Shown here: positions 62,056-64,000 of the stretch, piece by piece
Layout: each line of letters opens with the position of its first letter
Numbering within the stretch: the first letter of the stretch is position 1
Origin: Nostocoides sp.
GTDB taxonomy: Bacteria > Actinomycetota > Actinomycetes > Actinomycetales > Dermatophilaceae
NCBI GenBank assembly: GCA_016716625.1
Contig: JADJVJ010000001.1
Span: 992,001 to 1,056,000 of the forward strand
DNA length: 64,000 nucleotides
Reading direction: 5' to 3'
Made by a program: the position numbers and the translations under genes
The notes under the pieces: generated by a model
Databases searched by the model: none
What the model was told of the DNA's origin: nothing
The model's input: only the letters and a program-made list of their open reading frames with translations

Positions 62056-63110
62056 ATGGTTGTTGTTGGAGCCGATGTGCACAAGCACACGCACACGTTT
62101 GTCGCGGTCGACGCGGTCGGTCGTCAGGTGGGGCAGCGCACGGTGGCGGCCACCACGGCGGGGCATCGGAAGGCGCTGGCGTGGGCGCGGGAGCAGTTCG
62201 GGGAGGAGCTCACCTGGGCGATCGAGGACTGTCGGCATCTGTCGGCCCGCTTGGAGCGGGACCTGCTCAGCGCGGGTCAGGTGGTGGTGCGGGTGCCGCC
62301 GAAGATGATGGCCGAACAACGCCGGACCGCCCGGACCCGCGGGAAGTCGGACCCGATCGACGCGTTGGCGGTCGCTCGGGCGTTCCTGCGGGAGCCTACG
62401 CTTCCGGTGGCCTCCCACGACGGGATCTCGCGGGAGGCCAAGATCCTGACCGACCGGCGAGAGTCGTTGGTGAATACCAGGACTCGCACGATCAACAGTC
62501 TGCTGTGGCGGGTCCACGAGCTGGACCCGGGCCATGCGCCCAAGCCGCGCTCTTTGGACCTGGCCAAGCATCAGCAGGCGCTACGGGCCTGGCTGGTCAC
62601 CCTCGAGGGCATCGTCGCGGAGATGGCCCTGGACGAGCTCGAGGACATCATCGCCCTCACCGGGCGGATCAAAGCCTTCGACAAGCGGCTGGCTGTGCTG
62701 GCCCGCAAACACACCCCGGCCCTGCTCGCCCTGCCCGGGTGTGGGGAGCTCACCGCGGCCAAGCTGCTCGGCGAGTCCGCCGGGATCACCCGCTTCCACT
62801 CCGAGGCCGCGTTCGCCCGGCACGCCGGGATCGCCCCGATCCCGGTCTGGTCCGGTAACACCGCCGGACGGGTGCGGATGACCCGCTCGGGCAACCGTCA
62901 GCTCAACGCCGCGATCCACCGGATCGCGATCACCCAGGCCCGCATGCCCGGCACCTCGGCCGGGCCTACTACGAGAAGAAGCTCACCGAAGGCAAGTCCA
63001 CGACCGAGGCCCTGCGCTGCCTGAAACGACGCCTCGCCCGCGTCGTCTTCCAGCTCCTGACCACCGACCACAACAACCGTCAAACCACCGCCATCCCGGC
63101 AGCGGCTTGA
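62056..63110 (+). pseudogene. IS110-family transposase, frameshifted near the C-terminus
   Basis: The first ~300 residues read in one frame: VVGADVHKHTHTFVAVD (first catalytic aspartate), AIEDCRHLSARLERDL, RGKSDPIDALAVARAFL and the C-terminal Tnp_20 part LPGCGELTAAKLLGE...ARHAGIAPIPVWSGNTAGRVRMTRSGNRQLN with its serine. After RMPGTS (about 62958) the frame is lost, but the expected ending ARAYYEKKLTEGKSTTEALRCLKRRLARVVF continues in the -1 frame to a TGA at 63108-63110. One missing C in a GGCCCGGGCC-like run would explain it. AGGAGG precedes the ATG. In the uncorrected frame translation stops at 63024. Confidence 0.85.
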
Positions 63111-63124
63111 CATAGGAGAAACGC

Positions 63125-63910
63125 ATGAACGCACCCGCCGGCTGGTACCCGACCCCCGATGGCAACGAGCGGTTCTGGGACGGGGCCGCGTGGACCGAGC
63201 AGATCCGCAGCCCGATCGCCCAGACCCAGGCGATGCCGGCACCGCCGCCCCCACCGGTGGCGACCGGTTCGATGGGTGGGGGCAGCTACACGACTCCGGG
63301 TCAGGGGAGTGTTCCGCCGGTCACCAACCCGTACGCGACGAACCCGACCAATCCGTATGGCGGTCCGGCGGGCGGGAACCCGTACGGCAGCCCGGCGTCC
63401 GGGAGCCGGATGAACCGCGGCTGCCTCATCGCCGCGATTATCACGGCGGTCCTACTCGTGCTCGGTGTGGGGGCCTGCATGGTTGCCGCGAACCGGGTCT
63501 TTGAGGCGGCCAAGGACGTCCTCCCGAGCCTGACCGCCAGCCCGGCGATCCCGAAGCCGACCCCGGATGGTCCGGCGAGCACTCCGCCGCCGAGCGCCGG
63601 GCCGACCGACAACCCGCTAACCGGGACGCACGAGGTGGAGGTCCGGATCACCGGCGAGGGCTCGGGGGAGATCGCCTGGACGATTGGGGACAAGTCCGGG
63701 CAGGAGTCGGCGACCTTCCCGGTGACCAAGAAGGGCACCGTCGAAGGGCTCGTCATCGCCTCGGTCACGACAATCCCACCGGTGAAGATCACCGGCCCGC
63801 TCACCTGTGAGGTCGTCGTCGACGGGGCAGTGGTCAAGAAGGAGTCCATCACCGGCCCCGATGACAAGTTCGGGCTGCTGCTCTGCTTCTATGCCGGCGC
63901 CGGCAAGTAG
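63125..63910 (+). CDS. DUF2510 membrane protein with extracytoplasmic domain
   Basis: A 261-residue protein. The N-terminal DUF2510 module WYPTPDGNERFWDGAAWTEQ is at residues 7-26, followed by a Gly/Pro/Asn/Tyr linker (repeats of NPYG/NPYAT), one membrane helix (about 100-122), a Pro/Ser/Thr linker and a small beta-rich domain (HEVEVRITGEGSGEIAWTIGDKSG...) resembling MmpS-like domains. Function unknown; probably a cell-envelope protein. The AGGAGAAACGC ribosome site lies only a few bases after the IS element, so the insertion may have displaced its promoter. Confidence 0.75.
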   Translation: MNAPAGWYPTPDGNERFWDGAAWTEQIRSPIAQTQAMPAPPPPPVATGSMGGGSYTTPGQGSVPPVTNPYATNPTNPYGGPAGGNPYGSPASGSRMNRGCLIAAIITAVLLVLGVGACMVAANRVFEAAKDVLPSLTASPAIPKPTPDGPASTPPPSAGPTDNPLTGTHEVEVRITGEGSGEIAWTIGDKSGQESATFPVTKKGTVEGLVIASVTTIPPVKITGPLTCEVVVDGAVVKKESITGPDDKFGLLLCFYAGAGK

Positions 63911-64000
63911 CGCCTGCTCCCCGCTCCGGGTATTCGCGTGGGGCTGCTGAGCATTCATGTGTACGGCTGTGTAGCGCTGTGTACTGGTGAAATCTCTTGA

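Larger units (their letters stand above)
61803..63118 (+). mobile_element. IS110-family insertion sequence (ends approximate)
   Basis: It contains an IS110-type DEDD transposase and a ~250-base structured upstream non-coding end, with almost no right-hand non-coding end, the usual layout of the IS110 group. IS110 elements lack terminal inverted repeats, so the boundaries are uncertain. The left end may lie near 61821-61826 and the right end near 63106. The intact downstream gene starts at 63125. Confidence 0.7.

Noticed and set aside
62943..63110. Programmed -1 frameshift in the IS110 transposase
   Set aside because: No slippery heptamer is evident, and IS110 transposases are normally single frames; a base deletion is simpler.

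Overview
The window is chromosomal DNA of a high-GC Gram-positive actinobacterium. The evidence is the strong G/C bias at third codon positions, many GTG starts, actinobacteria-specific families (DUF4081 acetyltransferase, DUF4439, DUF2510, the TIGR03960/DUF2344 pair next to RNase E) and classic actinobacterial gene orders (dxr-rseP-ispG, rimP-nusA-ylxR-infB, rbfA-truB-ribF, rne-rplU-rpmA-obg-proB). It looks most like an Intrasporangiaceae/Micrococcales member, but the family is an inference. A hallmark of the window is the over-represented word GTATGCC/GGCATAC, found in genes and intergenic regions.

Layout. 1-7767: a polyamine uptake and catabolism operon (PotD fragment, PotA, PotB, PotC, saccharopine-dehydrogenase-like protein, ureohydrolase with a His-rich tail, semialdehyde dehydrogenase). 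7764-8674: a membrane-anchored RNase Sa/barnase-type nuclease with its barstar inhibitor. 8678-12450: dxr, rseP and ispG (MEP isoprenoid pathway and site-2 protease). 12459-19349: uridine-kinase-like protein, two GNAT acetyltransferases, a TauE/SafE exporter under a CsoR/CstR-like operator, proS, a HAD hydrolase and a second TauE/SafE protein. 19350-26853: small proteins, an amylosucrase-like GH13 enzyme, a flavin electron-transfer module (ferric-reductase-like protein, FMN-binding lipoprotein-like protein, ApbE), PhzF and a DUF4439 lipoprotein.

26971-36737: the translation block rimP-nusA-ylxR-infB and rbfA-truB-ribF, split by a minus-strand iron/copper group (DyP peroxidase, PCu(A)C chaperone, membrane protein). 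36822-46644: secreted serine protease, lipoprotein, FadD, then the radical SAM TIGR03960 gene separated from its usual partner DUF2344 by an ion channel, a double-hotdog thioesterase and a class III aminotransferase. 46771-57902: rne, rplU, rpmA, obg, proB, the minus-strand proA-pdxY pair, an intergenic DnaA-box cluster, a His-tailed membrane peptide, nadD, rsfS and a phosphatase.

58053-64000: the accessory end. It holds tRNA-Asn, an FkbM methyltransferase, a cupin, an FAD amine oxidase and a CAT-anticodon tRNA. The 3' end of that tRNA is duplicated 774 bp downstream, bracketing a small membrane-protein gene. Next come an IS110-family element with a frameshifted transposase and a structured upstream region that may encode a bridge RNA, and finally a DUF2510 membrane protein.

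Many genes here have a TANNNT -10 box 6-8 bp before the start codon, which points to widespread leaderless transcription and helps fix several starts. Strong GC-rich hairpins sit at most convergent junctions, and three of them share one conserved palindromic core. All functional calls are from reading motifs and family resemblance; no database search was run.
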